Shown: positions 21,550 to 34,195, counted from the first letter of the stretch. The stretch is 64,000 nt of DNA from Dasypus novemcinctus (GCF_030445035.2 NC_080677.1:5208001-5272000), one strand, 5' to 3'. Notes: generated by a model from the letters alone, not told the origin. A program made the numbers and translations.

Positions 21550-22980
21550 GGCACAGAGCGGGGGGCGCCCGGCCGGGGGGAAGCCCGGGGCCGTGGGCTG
21601 CGTGGGCTGCGTGACTGCGGGCAAGCTTCTTAGACCTCTCCACGCCTCTCCACAAACGCGTGGGGACGAGAGCGCCAACCCAGAGCGGAGATGGAGGGTG
21701 TGCGTGGCGCAGTGCCAGAGGCCTGCCCAGGACCCGCGCGGGCGCTGCTGGAAAGACCCCACGTGCAGGCCCGGCCCACACTTGGGGAACAGTTGGCTGG
21801 TTTTCCCCGGGCCCAGGGGAGTGGTGCCGCCGCCCACGCGCAGCCCTCGCCCAGGCTTCGTGGGTCACGCAGCATCACCGGGCAGAGAGGGGCGGGGCAA
21901 CCGGACACGGCCCCCCACGCCGGAGCCCGGGGCTCGGGGTCCCAGGCTCGCCTCCTGGTCCCTGCCGGTGGCCCCCTAGCCTTGCCCGCGCTTTTCCTCC
22001 GGGCCACGTGGCGAGGAGCGCGCTGGGACGCTGGCCGCGGGGGCTCCCATGGTGACCTCGCTGTGTCCGGCGGGAGCGGGGGTGGGAATGCGCCCCCTCC
22101 TGCCGGCTTGGGCCCTGAAAGCCCAGCCTCGCCCCCCACCTACCACCCCAGCCCCGTGGGCCGCAGGCGCCTCCTGGGCCTGCCCGAGCTGGGGGCTGCG
22201 CATGCGCACAGCGCCTAGGGTGGGAGACGCCCTCCAGCCACCGCACCCCCACCCCACCCTGCTGTCTCTGTCCCTGCTCCTGAGACCCCCGTGAGTGGTG
22301 GTTCCTTTAGAAGAGGTGGGCGCCTTTGGAGGGGGATTCCCACTGCTGACGCCCTGAGAGGCTTAGGTTGGGGTGCGGGGCGAGGAACCACGTGGCCTCC
22401 GGCCCCCTCCGGGCCCTGCTCTTCCCCACGAGGCCGCTCAGGTCCCTGGTTCAGGTTTGCCTGGCAAGGCCGAGGGCCTGGCAAAGAGAGAAACTGAGTC
22501 CCGCCCCCGGCCCCTGTGCTGAGGCCAGCGATGAGCCCCACTCCTCCCTGCTGCGGAGGGAGCCCCCAGTTGTTGGGGGGAATGTTCTAGGTGTGAGAGT
22601 AAAAGAACAGAACTGCCAATCAAGGCTCGCTCGGCTCCGGGACCGTGGATGGGCCTGGCTCCCCCGAGCCCCCAGTCCCTCCTGTGCGGGCCCCAACCCG
22701 CCCCCCCCCCCCCCATCCCTGGAGAAGCCCGTGGGCCCCCGCTCGCAGGCCCCGGTGGAGGGCACAGCGAGTGCCCCGCCATCCGCGCTCCCCGGCTCCT
22801 CCCTGCCCAGGGAGTCTCAGACAGCCTGGGGTCTCCGGCGAGCCTCCGGAAGAGCATGTCTGTGTCCCCAGCAGTGACCCGGGAGCGCTGGGCCACCCGC
22901 CGGGGCTCCCTCCCCCCCGCTCCAGCGCAGCCTCTGCTCCTGCTGCTCAGTTCTGCTCTGCTCCTCGAGGGCTCCGGCAC
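21550..22980. promoter_or_regulatory. DDC: CpG island between the two DDC first exons
   Basis: CpG is dense from about 21560 to 22240 and remains raised to about 22950. It contains GC-box-like words (GGGGCGGGGC near 21890), poly(C) at 22699-22713 and no transposon. It sits between the candidate non-neuronal exon and the neuronal exon. Long open frames occur on both strands, as expected from GC richness. A CpG observed/expected calculation is needed for exact limits. Confidence 0.65.
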
Positions 22981-23023
22981 CCTGGCAGGGTGGGAGAGCC
23001 AGGGGATGCTGCCGGGTAAAGAG

Positions 23024-23104
23024 ATGCAAAGCACACCGCTCTGATTGGCTTTGGGGAGGCGGACAGTCTGTCTACATAAATGGCAATCACATCCTCTGTG
23101 CTCT
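23024..23104 (+). promoter_or_regulatory. DDC: DDC neuronal promoter (octamer, CCAAT, TATA-like)
   Basis: Three elements line up. An octamer-like ATGCAAAG lies at 23024-23031, an inverted CCAAT box (GATTGGCT) at 23043-23050, and a TATA-like TACATAAATG at 23073-23082, about 25-30 bp before the likely start site. The neuronal DDC promoter is known to be activated by the POU factor Brn-2 together with NF-Y, which binds CCAAT, so this pair is what would be expected. Factor binding is inferred. Confidence 0.6.
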
Positions 23105-23162
23105 GACCTGTCACCGAGGAGAGGCTAGAGTGGACAGCGAGCCAGCACCTCCCGGGCTGCCT
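23105..23162 (+). other. DDC: DDC neuronal first exon (5' UTR)
   Basis: The exon ends CTCCCGGGCTGCCT at 23162, followed by the donor GTGAGT at 23163-23168. As I recall it, the 5' leader of human DDC mRNA ends its first exon with a very similar CACTCCCGGCTGCCT, which supports the assignment. It has no start codon in use. The first base is placed from the TATA-like box and is approximate. It is spliced to exon 2 at 59263 over a 36-kb intron. Confidence 0.6.
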
Positions 23163-24644
23163 GTGAGTACTGCTTTTCCTTCAGCGCTTGGGGCCTTAGC
23201 TTGGGGGACGTGAAGCTTCCCTGCTTCATTCTAGATGCACTGCCTGCCTGCTCTTCTGGAGGCAAGTCCAACGTGCACAGGTGGCTGTGGATGTCACAGA
23301 AAGTTTTTGAGAAAAGCAGAGCAAATCTAGATCTGCGGCTGTTTTGCGTGTCATCTCTAAGCAACAAGTCAGAGAGAGATGCTTAGGATTAGAAAGTTCT
23401 GAGCATTTTTAACTCGTGTGCTTTGAGCCCTAATAACAACATATAAAGTGAGTGGGAATGATTTTCCAGGCTGGCTCAGGGCGCAGCTAGAGCCCACAGG
23501 CTGTGTGATGGGACAGGCAAGGAAGAGGCTGCGACCCTGCAAATCTGGGTTTGCATCTCTGGCTCACATTCACTCTCGCCCAGATCCCTTGCCCTCAGCT
23601 GTGGCAGAGAGGCTACTGCCTCTTCAAACCGGCTTGCTGCAAACATAGGGTCTGATGTTTATAACGTGGTGGACACACGGCGGGTGCTAGATAGATGTGA
23701 GCTATGTTATTAATAAGCAAGTAAATTGCAGGCAGGCAGGTGGAGGGAATTGAAAATGCCCCGAGTGGCCCACTGTGCTCTGGACATTTGTTTTTTTTCC
23801 TCCAGTTTCCAAGGGAAATTCGAGCAGGTGACCTGGGTTTTCCTTAATCATATTTCTCTGCATGGTCACTGAGGGCTGCGTGCCTTACAGATAACTTCTC
23901 ATTCAAACGATCAGCATTTCCCCATGGAAACAAGACCAAAAGCAAATGTGACAATTATTACGTAGAAGATGGCCCTCTGTGGGTTTGTCCTTGGTACCCG
24001 AGGAAGCCCCGGGCTGCCAGCCTGTGAGGTTCATGGACAAGGAGAGCGGGCGTCTTGGGACAATTCAGACATAGACACATTGAGGAGTGTCTCTTGTTTC
24101 TGAAAGAGACACAATCACATTCACCAGAGCCTCTTTTCTTTCTCTCCCCTGGGCAAATCGTGGCTGTCTCTCTGTGCACAGCCAATTTGATTAAAATAAT
24201 TAAAAGAGAGGAAAACCCCTGAAAGCCTCAGCAAATGAAAGTCAAAGATGCAGGTGGGGGATTTACTTACATCTGTTTCTCCCTCTTGAAGATGTTGGTT
24301 ATTTTGAAGATTTTACCCTGTGCTCTTGGTAACTCAGCTTGCCTCTCATGGTAAATTTGGAGAAAGAATGTAGGAACATCCAATTCATTTGATATTTTAG
24401 AACAAAAGTCCTCGTGTTCTAGAATTGCTACTGCTGTTTTACCAAGACTGGATGCATGCTTGCCAGAGCAATTGGGGCAGGGAGGACACAGCACCTCTGT
24501 GGACCTGTGGGGACAGCAGACTGGCGGAGATTAAAATCTCACTATGCTCCCGGTTATGCCTGATGGGCCCAAATGTTGGGTTGGAGAGCCCCAGGCCAAA
24601 GGGAAACAGTCTGGTTATCTTGGTTCAACAGACCCAAGTGTAAA

Positions 24645-24805
24645 ACCACAAATAGCTGTGTGACCTTGGACAAGGTACTTATCTTTGAGCCGAGTTCCTC
24701 CTTTCCAAAGTGGGGAAAGCACTGCTGCTTTGCAGAGCTGCTGGAAGGCTAGCGAGAGGATATAAAGAGCTTACCTCGGTGTCTCGTATATACTCAATAT
24801 CCAGC
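24645..24805 (+). repeat. MIR SINE, sense
   Basis: The core TAGCTGTGTGACCTTGGACA is followed by GAGCC...TTCCTC, a GTGGGGAAA word, GGATATAAAGAGCTTA and a CTCAATAT tail. This is the standard MIR order. It is an ancient mammal-wide SINE. Confidence 0.8.
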
Positions 24806-25459
24806 ATTTGTTTGATTTTGGAAGAGGTGGGCTAGAGACATGTCTTTTGGGCCACCAAGCCTCATTGGGTTCCTGCAGCCTCCACCAGCTCTGATGGGAC
24901 CTGCCAGTGTGGGACCCCAGGGAGTAGAGGCAGATTTGCTCCTGTTGATTTAGTGCTCTCGGCTAAAACCATACCTTCCTGGGTGGTAAGGACAGGCAGG
25001 GCTCTAGACCACACGCCAGGGTGCAGATACGGCTTCCTGAGCCCAAGCAGGAGCCCCCTTTGGGGTCTGTGGGTTTACCTCGGACTTGCCAGAGAGCATG
25101 TGCATGGACGTCCAGACCAAAGGCATGTGGGGAAGAGGCTTGGTGTCAGGATCAGAAAATCCCAGCACCTGCCCTCTGATACCTGCAGGTCACCAGGCTC
25201 TCCCAGCCTTGGGAAATCAGCAGTAGCAATGCCCATCGCTCATCTCAGAGGGCTTAGCAGAACCTTGGGCTACACTGACTCATTTGCGTTCTTGGATTAA
25301 AGGATGTGACAACCAAGTGCCTGTGTATTCTCAGGATTCAGCTTGGGGGAGCCTAAAGTACAGGCTTCTTAGCAACACTGGGATGACAGGCGGCTGGGAG
25401 GCAGGCCGACAGGCAAAGGATAGGCTGATTGCCCAGGGAACAATGAGAAGTTCACAATG

Positions 25460-26510
25460 AATTGAGGAGTCAATATTTACCCTTAGACGGAGTCATAAAA
25501 GCAATCATGAATCCCCAAAGTGTGTGCCAGTTACTAAAGAGATTTACAATGGCAGGTGCCGTGTATTTATAATATATGATAAATTGGTCTATGACACAGT
25601 CATAGGATGTTGAAATTATTTTGATAAGAAGCAACCAACTGTAACATAATAACATCTCAAGTCTATAGAAAAGGCAGATGGCTGTTCTTTTGTGAACTAT
25701 AGATGTGACTTCACAGCATAAAGTGGAAAAAGAATTGAGGAAAAATTAAGGAAAATTTTTTTAAAGGGGGAGGAGGAGTGATTTCCATCTAAGAAAAGCT
25801 GCTCCTGGAATAACACTAAGATAAAATGGAAACAAAAGGAAAGATTAAAATTACTTGTTGATTCTTCTGTAAACTTTTGAAAATAACGAAAATGAATGAG
25901 AATGATAAAATTCAAAGCTAGAAGAAATGGGTGTTCCTGCTAACTCTGGTTTGATGGTGAATGGCATTGTATGTCCTTCTAGTATTTCTGGAACAAAATT
26001 TGGCAACATGAAAAAAGAATTGTGAAACTCACACCTCTTAATTCCATTTTGGGAGTTAATATCTTTGAAGGAAAATTCAATCAATAAACATGCATCATGA
26101 TGGAATAGTACATTTTACTTTCACATTTCCCTTACGGCAATGCTATTCATAGTAGCTAACAACTGATGAGCTGTAGGAGAAGCGAGCAGTGTCACAGTCA
26201 CACAAAATCCCTGCTCTGCAGGTATTAATAAGGGAAAATATGTGGATTATTTTAATGTAATGATGCCTGTTCTATTTATGCATATGGGAAGAATGCTAAG
26301 TGAAAAGAGGATTCCAAATAATATGCACTTCCTGATGACAACTATTCAAATTATCTAAGATCGGGAGTGAAATGGAATAATAAAAAGACTTTAATGTCCC
26401 TGGAATTCTTTGGAATTGTGAATTTTTACTGTAAGCTTATTTGGGTCAAAAAATGCGTGCAGAGATGAGTGAAAATATTGTTTTCTCATGGGTGTAAAAT
26501 AGAAAGTCAT
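25460..26510 (+). repeat. Probable ancient L1 fragments
   Basis: This AT-rich interval includes words resembling the end of ORF2 and the 3' UTR of old L1s, for example GCAATGCTATTCATAGTAGC followed by AACAACTGATGAGC. No open frame survives. The edges are vague and other origins are possible for the first 400 bp. Confidence 0.35.
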
Positions 26511-27129
26511 GACATAAACTTTTATTCATTTAAAAAAATTTACTCAAGTATATCATTCATACATGAGCATACATAAACAATAAGTATATAGTAAAAGTTG
26601 TGAACTTACAAAACAAACATGCATAACATCATACAAGGCTCCCATACATCATCCCACCACAAATGCCTTGCATTTTTATGAAACATTTGTAATAAATTAT
26701 GAAAGAGTATCATCAAAGTATTACTAACTATAGTCTGTATCTTAATTTGGTGTATTTTTCCCCCAACCCACGCTATTAGTTTTTTTGTTATGAATCATAC
26801 GTTTACCTAAAGTGTACAGTCAATGGCATTTGGTATAATCACTGAGTTGTGCATGCATTGCTTCAGTTAATATCACAGCATCTTCATTACTCAAAAAAAA
26901 AAGAAAAAAATCAAACCACTATCATACCCATATGGTAGCACTACTAATTTAAAAACCTGTGATGTGCTTTCACCATTTCTATTCATTTCCAAACATTTCC
27001 AAACAACTTTTTACCAAATCTGCACAGGTTAAACCTCAGCTTTCCATTCTCTCACCACATTATATTCATGTATTTGCTCATTACATTTAGTTCATAGCAG
27101 TGAACTTATGCAATATTGGCCCTTTTGTG

Positions 27130-30100
27130 CCTGGCTTGCTTCCTGCAACATAATGTCCTCCAGGTACATCCACATTGTCATATGCTCCACGACTTCATTT
27201 CTTTATACAGTTGAATAATATTCCATTGTGTGTATATACTGCAGTTTGTTCATCCATTCATCAGTTGATGGACACCTGGGTTGTTTCCAGCTTTTGGCAA
27301 TTGTGAATAATGTCGCTATGAACATCGGTGTGCAGATGTCAGTTCATGTACCTGCTCTCAGTTCTTCTGGATATATACCTACAAACAGTGTTGCTGGGAC
27401 ACATGGTAGATATGTATCTGTCTTCCTTAGGGACCGCCAAACAGAATTCCACAGTGGCTGTACCATTCTTCATTCCCACCAGCAGTGAATAAGCATTCCT
27501 ATCTCTCCACATCCTCACCAACACTTGTAGTCTTCTGTTTTGTTAATAGTATCCATTCTAGTCAGTGTGAAATGATATCTCATTATACTGTTGATTTGGA
27601 TTTCCCTAATAGCCAGTGATGCTGTGGATTTTTCCATGTGTTTCTTTGCCATTTGTATTCTTTAGAAAAATGTCTTTACAGGTCTCTTGCTAATTTTTTA
27701 ATTAGGTCATTTATCTTTTTACTGTTCAGTTATAGTATCTCTTTGTATATCATGGATAATAAATCCTGGTCAGATGTGAGATTTCCAAATATTTTCTCCC
27801 ATTGAATAAGCTGCATTTTATCCTCCTCACAAAGTGCTTGAGGTACAGCAGTGTTTAATTTTGAGGCAGTCTCATTTATCTATTTTTTCTTTTGTAGCTT
27901 GTGTTTTGGGTGTAAGGTTTAAGAGACCCCACCTACTATAAGGTCTTGAAGATGTTTCCCTGCATTATCTTCCAGGAATTTGATGGTCCTGGCTTTTATG
28001 TTTAGGTCTTTGATCCATTTTGAGTTGATTCTTGTGTAGGGAGTGAGATAGGGGTCCTCTTTCATTCTTTTGGTTATGGATATCCAGTTCTCCCAGCACC
28101 ATTTATCGAAGAGACTGTTCAGATCTGGAAAAGTAGACTTGATAGACTTATCAAAAATCAGTTAACCATAGAGGTGAGGGTCTATTTTTCAACTCTCAAT
28201 TTGATTCCATGGAGAAATATGTCTATTTTTATGCCAATACCATGCTGTTTTAACTACTGTAGTTTTATAATAAATTTCAAGGTCAGGAAGCCTGAGTCCT
28301 CCAACGTTACACTTCAGGATGTTTTTGGCTCTTCGGAACCCCTTTTCCTTTCCAAATAAATTTGGTCATTGATGCTTATATTTCTGTGAAGTGGGCTGTT
28401 GGAATTTTTATTGGTATTGCATTGAATCTATAAATCAATGTGGGTAGAACTGACATCTTCACAATGTTTAGTCTATCAATCCATGGACACGGAATGTCTG
28501 TCCATTTGTTTAGGTCTTTTTAAATTTCTTTTAGCAGTATTTTATAGTTTCATAAATACAGATCCTTTACATTCTCAGTTAAATTAATGCCTAGATATTT
28601 GAGTCTTTTTGTTGCTTTTGTAAATGGAATGTTTTCTTTATTTCCTTCTCAGCTTGCTCATTACTAGTGTACAGAAATACTACTGATTTTTGTGTGTTGA
28701 TCTTGTATCCTCCCGCTTTGCTGAACTCATTTATTGGAAATGCCTCAGGATCTTCCTAGTATAAGAGCATGTCATCAGTGAATAGTGAGAGTTTTACTTT
28801 CCCTTTTCCAGTTTGGATCCCTTTTGTCCCTTTTTCGTACCTAATTGCTCTAGCTAGAACTTCTAGCACAATGTTGAATAGCAGTGGTGACAGTGGGCAT
28901 CCTTGTCTTGTTCCTGATCTTAGAGGGAAAGCTTTCAACCTCTCTCATTGAGTACGATGTTGGCTGTGGGATTTTCATATATGCCCTTTATTATGTTGAG
29001 GAACATTTGAACCTATCTTTTGAAGTGTTTTTATCAAGAAAGGATGCTAGATTTTGTCAATTGCCTTTTCTACATCAATTGATGTGATCATGTGCTTTTG
29101 TCCCTTTGACTTATTAAGGTGGTCTATTATGTTAATTGATTTTCTTATGTTGAACCACCCTTGCATACCAGGATAAAACCCACTTGATAATGATGCATAA
29201 TTGTTTTTATAAGCTGTTGGATTCAATTTGCAAGTATTTGTTGAGAATTTCTGCATCTATAGTCATTAGGGAAATTGGTCCATATTTTTTTTTTTTGTAT
29301 CTTTATCAGGTTTTGATATTAGGGTGATATTGCCTTCATAAAATATGTTGGGTAATTTTCCCTCCTTTTCCATTTTTTGGAAGAGTTTAAATGGGATTGG
29401 TATTAATTCTTAATGAAATGTTTGGTAGAATTCACCTGTGAAGCAATCTGGTCTCAGGCTTTCCTTGGTTGGGAGGTTTCCGATGAACTAATTCAATCTC
29501 ACTACTTGTGATTGGTCTGTTGAGTTCTTCTGTTTCTTTTTTCATCCACCTAAGTTGCTTGTGCATTTCTAGGAATTTGTCCATTTCACCTATTTGTTTA
29601 ATTTGATGGTCTACAGTTTCTCATAATCCTCTTGTGTTCCTTTTTATTCCTGTGGGATCAGTCATAATGCCCCCCATTTACTCCTGATATTATTTATTTT
29701 CATCTTCTCTCTTTTTTCCATTGTCAGTCTTACTAAGGGCTTGTTGAATATTGATTGGCTCAAAGAACCAGGTTTTTTTTGTTGTTGATTTTCTCTATTT
29801 TTTTCTTTCTGTTCTCAAGTTCATTTATTTCTTCTCTAATCTTCATTTATTTTATTTTATTTTTTTGCTTCCTTTGGGATTGGTTTCCTTTTTGTTGTTG
29901 TTGTTCATTTGTTTGTTTTTTAGTTTATCCAGTTGTTCAGCCAGATTGTCTTTGATTTTAGCTCTTTCTTCTGTTTAATATAGGCACTTAAGGCTACAAA
30001 TTTCCTTCCCAGCACTGCCTTCACTGTATGCCTTATGTTTTGATATGTAGTGTTCCTGTTTGCACTCATCTCAAGATATCTACTAATTTCTCTTGCTGTT

Positions 30101-30693
30101 TCTCCTTTGATCCACTAATTGTTTAGGAATAATGTTGTTTAGCCTCCATATATTTGCAAATTTCCCCATCTCCTGCTTATTATTGATTTCCAGCTTCATT
30201 CCATTATGATCAGAGAAGGTGCTTTGTTTAATTTCAATCTTCTTGAGTTTATTGAGAGCTGTTTTGGGGCCCATCATGTTGTCTATCCTGGAGAAAGAGC
30301 CATGAGCACTTGAGAAGATGGTGTAACCTGCTGAATTGGGGTGCAATGTTCTGTATATATCTGTCAGGCCCAGTTTCTGGAAAAGTTTCAGGAAAAGTTT
30401 CTGTTTCCTTGTTGATTGTCTCTCTAGTTGTTCTATCTATTGACATGAGTGGTGTGTTGAAGTCTACGATTATTATTGTAGAGACCTTTATTTCTCCTTT
30501 CAGTTTTGCCCGGGTTTGCCTCATATATTTTGGGGCACCTTGCATCCTTGTGTCTAAGGTGAGTCTTCTGATGACAGCATTTGAATGGCTCATGTTTTCT
30601 TATCCCTTCTGTCAGCCTATGTCCTTTGATTGTGCAGTTTAATCCATTAACATCTAATGTCATTTCTGTAAAGGCATTATTTACTCCAACCAT
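27130..30693 (-). pseudogene. L1 ORF2 relic (endonuclease, reverse transcriptase)
   Basis: ORF2 begins at the ATG at 30691-30693 with an endonuclease start (TLDVNGLNCTIK, then HQKTHLRHKD, where the catalytic QETH motif has become QKTH). The reverse transcriptase region is at 28756-28938, with [15 protein letters not shown] and FTDDMLLY (FADD changed to FTDD). The C-terminal region extends to about 27130. Many frame breaks are present. It is dead as a mobile element. Confidence 0.8.
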
Positions 30694-30749
30694 TGTATCC
30701 TTTGGTTTACGTATGTCATATCTTATTTTCGTCCATCTTTTTATCTTTT

Positions 30750-31733
30750 TGGTTACCCTTTCTAATAGTTTTCACTTTGATACTCTCCTCCAAGCCTCTC
30801 TCTATTGTCTTGTCTTTTCTGACTGCAGAACTCCCTTTAGTGTTTCCTGCAGAACTGCATTCTTGTTTTGAACTCTCTTATTTTCTGTTATCTCTTATTT
30901 TCACCATCATATTTGGATAAGAGTTTTGCTGGATAAAGAATTCTTGGCTGGAACTTTTTCTCTTTCAAGACTGTAATTAAACCATACCACTGCTATCTCA
31001 CCTTCCATGGTTTCTGAAGAGAAATCTGCACTAAGTCCTATTGGACATCCTTTGTGCTTTTCCCTTGCTGCTTTCAGAATTTTCTCTTTATTTTGGCCTT
31101 TGACTTTCTGCATATTATGTGTCTTGGGGTAGGTCTACTTTGGTTTATTTTATTTGGAGTATGCTGTTCTTTCTGGACACGTATATTCATGTCTTCCATG
31201 AGAGTTGGGAAATTTCCTGCTGTTATTTCCTCAAATACACTTTCTGCCCCTTTCCTCTTCTCATCTCCTTCTGAAACTCCCATAACATATATATTGATGT
31301 GCTTTGTGTTATCATTCAACTCCCTGAACTCCTGCTCAGTGTTTTCTATCCTTTTCTCTCTCCATTCTCCTCTCTTCAGTTTCAGTTGTTCTTTGCTCTA
31401 TGTCACTGATTCATTTTTCTATGATTTCATCTGCTGTTGTATACCTCTATTATATTTTTAATCTTATTTATTATGTCTCATAAACTCTGTTATTTTTCTA
31501 TTCAAGATTTCAGATTTTTCTTTGTGCTCACCTAGTGTCTCCTTAATGTCTTTTCTTTCTTTAGCTATACTGTCCTTCAACTCCATGATTTGATTTGGGA
31601 CATTTTTATAAATCTGATTGATAAGCTATTTAAAGTCCTGTGTCTCATCTGGAGCTTTGATGTGTTCTTTTACCTGAGTCATATCTTCCTTTTTCTTAGT
31701 ATGGCTTGGAATTTTTTGCTCATGTCTAAACAT
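30750..31733 (-). pseudogene. L1 ORF1 relic
   Basis: The frame starts at the ATG at 31731-31733 (MFRHEQKIPSH). The RNA-binding core is recognisable at 31074-31319, with NIYVMGVSEGDE and then NFPTLMEDMN. The C-terminal domain is at 30907-31113, with SADFSSETMEGE. ORF1 protein is the trimeric nucleic-acid chaperone of L1. The frame is interrupted by several stops and shifts, so no functional product is expected. Confidence 0.75.
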
Positions 31734-33084
31734 CTGATTCTGATGCTGAGTTTACTCTGATGTTTAGTTTCTCTCTCTTACCTACATAGCACTGTTTACT
31801 TGGAGATGGTGGCCGTAAAGATACCTGCTTGCCTGTTTTAGTTACTTATTATTATTTTTCTTTTTTGTGTACTTTTCTAGTCTGGTCAGCAGATAGCACT
31901 CTTTTATAGACTTCTCAGCTCAGACCCCAGGAAAGTGATGTTCAGTTTCTCTCTGTTGCCTTGGGATTTACTGTTTTGTAGGTGTGCACCACCACTGTTC
32001 TTTCACTCTTGGTTGAGCTTGTTATAGATGTTTGGGATTGCTCCTTTTTAACTTCTCAAACCAGTGCTATGGATTCAGTAATGTGGTGCAGACCAGTTTC
32101 CAAGAACCTTGGAGAGAGTACAAGTAGAGGCACCTGCTTGCCTCTTCTATTTTTCTTTTTCATGCACTTTTCTGGTCTGGCCAGCAGATGATGCCCTTTG
32201 GCAGGCTCCTCAGCTCAGACCCCAGGTGCTAGCAGGTAATGCATTCAGTGTAACTCCTTAAGTGAGTGGACAGTGCTGAAGCAATGTCTTCAGGGCTGGC
32301 TAAGTGTCACAAACAAACTTTCTCAGAGGCTGCTCTCTATCCTTGGCTGGCCACACCCTCGTTCCCTCTGCCTTTTAAGCAGCCAGCCCAGAGCATTAGA
32401 GAGGGTATTTGAGAAGGTAAATTATATTTACCTCCTTGCCAGCTCTCAGGGCAAGCAATGTCACAGCACTACCTGGTCTGGAAGTGTGTGTGACTCCTCC
32501 AATGCAGCTGACCAAGTTCCATGGCCAAAATCTGAATTTGCTATATGCTCTGTCCCTTCCCCTCCCCTTTCTTGGAGAAGTGGACCCCTGCAACCCGCTC
32601 TGTCCACAGCTGCTGCAGTCCACAGCTGCTGCAGTCCTAAGACAGCTGTTTGCTCCAAGTGTGGAGCTGTTTGCTCCAAGCTGTTTGCTCCAAGTGTGAG
32701 GGGATGGGTGCTGCTGCTGCTTCTGCAGCTCTACTCACAGGACTTTCCAGCCAAATCATACTCCTTTCCTTTGCCCCTCTTTCTTCTGGGTGGCGTCTCA
32801 TCTTCTCTTGGTGTCTTGAGCTCCAGAACCACCTTCCAGACAGTCTCCACCTGTCCTTTAGCTATTTTTTCTGGGAGAGAAGTGATTCCTGTGGCTCTCT
32901 AATCCTCCATCTTCCTGGAAGTCCACAAACAACATAACCTTCTTGATGCCTTCTTTCATTTCTCTTGTGCCACACTGGGTGTTGTGTCACAGACAAATGA
33001 TCCAGATGACTCAGGAAAAGAGACTGCTGCCTTTACTTCAGGACTTCAATAATAACATATAGTCAATAGGACCACATTACAGTT

Positions 33085-33215
33085 CAGAGTGTTTTTACCT
33101 GTCTCATTTTACAAATGAGGAAACCAAGGCTCAGAAGGGCCAAGAAATCTGCCAACTGTTGCACAGCAAATTTCAGTAAGCTTGGACTCTAGTTCATTTC
33201 CTCTGCACCCAAGTC
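33085..33215 (-). repeat. MIR SINE, antisense
   Basis: TCATTTTACAAATGAGGAAA, CAAGGCTCAGAAGG, TTGCACAGCAAATT and a CCCAAGTCTGC end follow the reverse MIR consensus order. It is ancient and diverged. Confidence 0.7.
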
Positions 33216-33408
33216 TGCTGTTCTTTTCTACTCCTGTAGCTGCTAAATGGAAGAACACAATATGGTAGAACTGTGGTATTAACAAAGACAGTATTATTAA
33301 TATAAAGTAGGCGTCCACTTCCCTGTGATAGTGACCCTCTCTAATTTCAGAGAGCACGGCCAGGAAAAAGCTTTTTGGGTAGACCAATCTGACCAGGTGG
33401 AATCACAG

Positions 33409-33449
33409 GTTTAGGGTTAGGGTAGGAGTTAGGGTAGGGGCTAGGGTTT
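33409..33449 (+). repeat. Short telomere-like TTAGGG array
   Basis: About five degenerate TTAGGG or TAGGG units lie in a row (GTTTAGGGTTAGGGTAGG and following). At about 40 bp it is an interstitial telomere-like sequence, not a chromosome end, because unique DNA and genes lie on both sides. Confidence 0.75.
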
Positions 33450-33954
33450 CCTATGCTAAGACGTTTGAGGGAGCTCCCCTTTGGATGGAGCACTCCAGTG
33501 CTTGTGTGATTCCAGCCCAACCTGAATCACCATGGGGGTGTGGACGTCACATGCTTTGAGCTCCCATTATGTAGATTACATCGTACCCTCGTCACAATTC
33601 CAGGTGGTGCTTTGTGCTATGGCCATTTTACAGATTGGAAAATGGGGGCCTGGCCATGGACACACCTCCATCAAAGAGGCATTCAGAACCAGTTGAGCCC
33701 ACACCCTTCCCGTTCTACCATTTGCAGTGGGCATGGACTATGCTCAAGGGTGGTGGCCACAGAGGCTTCACTGCCCAGACTCCAAAGGCACATTCAGGGA
33801 ACCATTCCTTGGATCCCAGGGAGAAACAAGTTCCTCGGGTTTCTAATACTGAAGAGACTCGAGTTGTGCTTTTTTCAGGGTTTGTCAGCCCATGCTTCTC
33901 TGGCCAGATGTTGTTAGGGATGTCCAGGGCCCCGGGTCTGAGTCCGTCAGTCCT

Positions 33955-34195
33955 TGGTTTAAGAGTGCTTGGTTTGGGGTCAGGCTGCCCGGTCAATTTG
34001 TGGCCTTGCACCCCACTAGTTGTGTGATCTTGTCAAGTTGTTTAACCTTTCTGTACCTCAGCTTTCTCATATATTGAAGGGGATAATACTAGCCTTGACA
34101 AGGCTATTATGAAGATTAAATAAAAGGATATATGCGAAGAGCTTGATGTATGGCTTGGCATATGTCAGTTCTCAATATAAATGTTAGCTCTTATT
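33955..34195 (+). repeat. MIR SINE, sense
   Basis: TGTGTGATCTTGTCAAGTTG, CTGTACCTCAGCTTTCTCAT, GGGGATAATACTAGCC, GATTAAATAAAAGG and a CTCAATATAAATGTTAGCT tail follow the MIR consensus from core to end. It is one of the better preserved MIR copies here. Confidence 0.85.

Larger units (their letters stand above)
26524..32931 (-). mobile_element. Near-full-length L1, antisense, degenerate
   Basis: Reading the minus strand, the element starts TTTGTGGACTTCCAGGAAG at 32931, a typical L1 5' start. It has a 1.2-kb 5' UTR, ORF1 from the ATG at 31733, ORF2 from the ATG at 30693, and a 3' UTR of about 600 bp ending in an A-rich tail at 26524. ACATAAACTTTT (26512-26523) and ACATAACCTTCT (32932-32943) are a diverged target duplication, 10 of 12 matching. 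At 6.4 kb it is complete in outline, but all frames carry stops and shifts. It lies against the direction of DDC transcription. Confidence 0.85.

Noticed and set aside
21152..21868. 238-codon minus-strand open frame next to the CpG island
   Set aside because: The N-terminal half is GC-driven and I recognise no family in the C-terminal half. No supporting splice or signal features. It might deserve a database search, since the C-terminal 100 residues are less biased in composition.
21550..22980. A separate protein-coding gene in the intergenic CpG island
   Set aside because: Frames on both strands are GC artefacts and no exon of a known gene between GRB10 and DDC was recognised.
33409..33449. 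Chromosome end or telomere fusion
   Set aside because: Only about 40 degenerate bases with genes and unique DNA on both sides.
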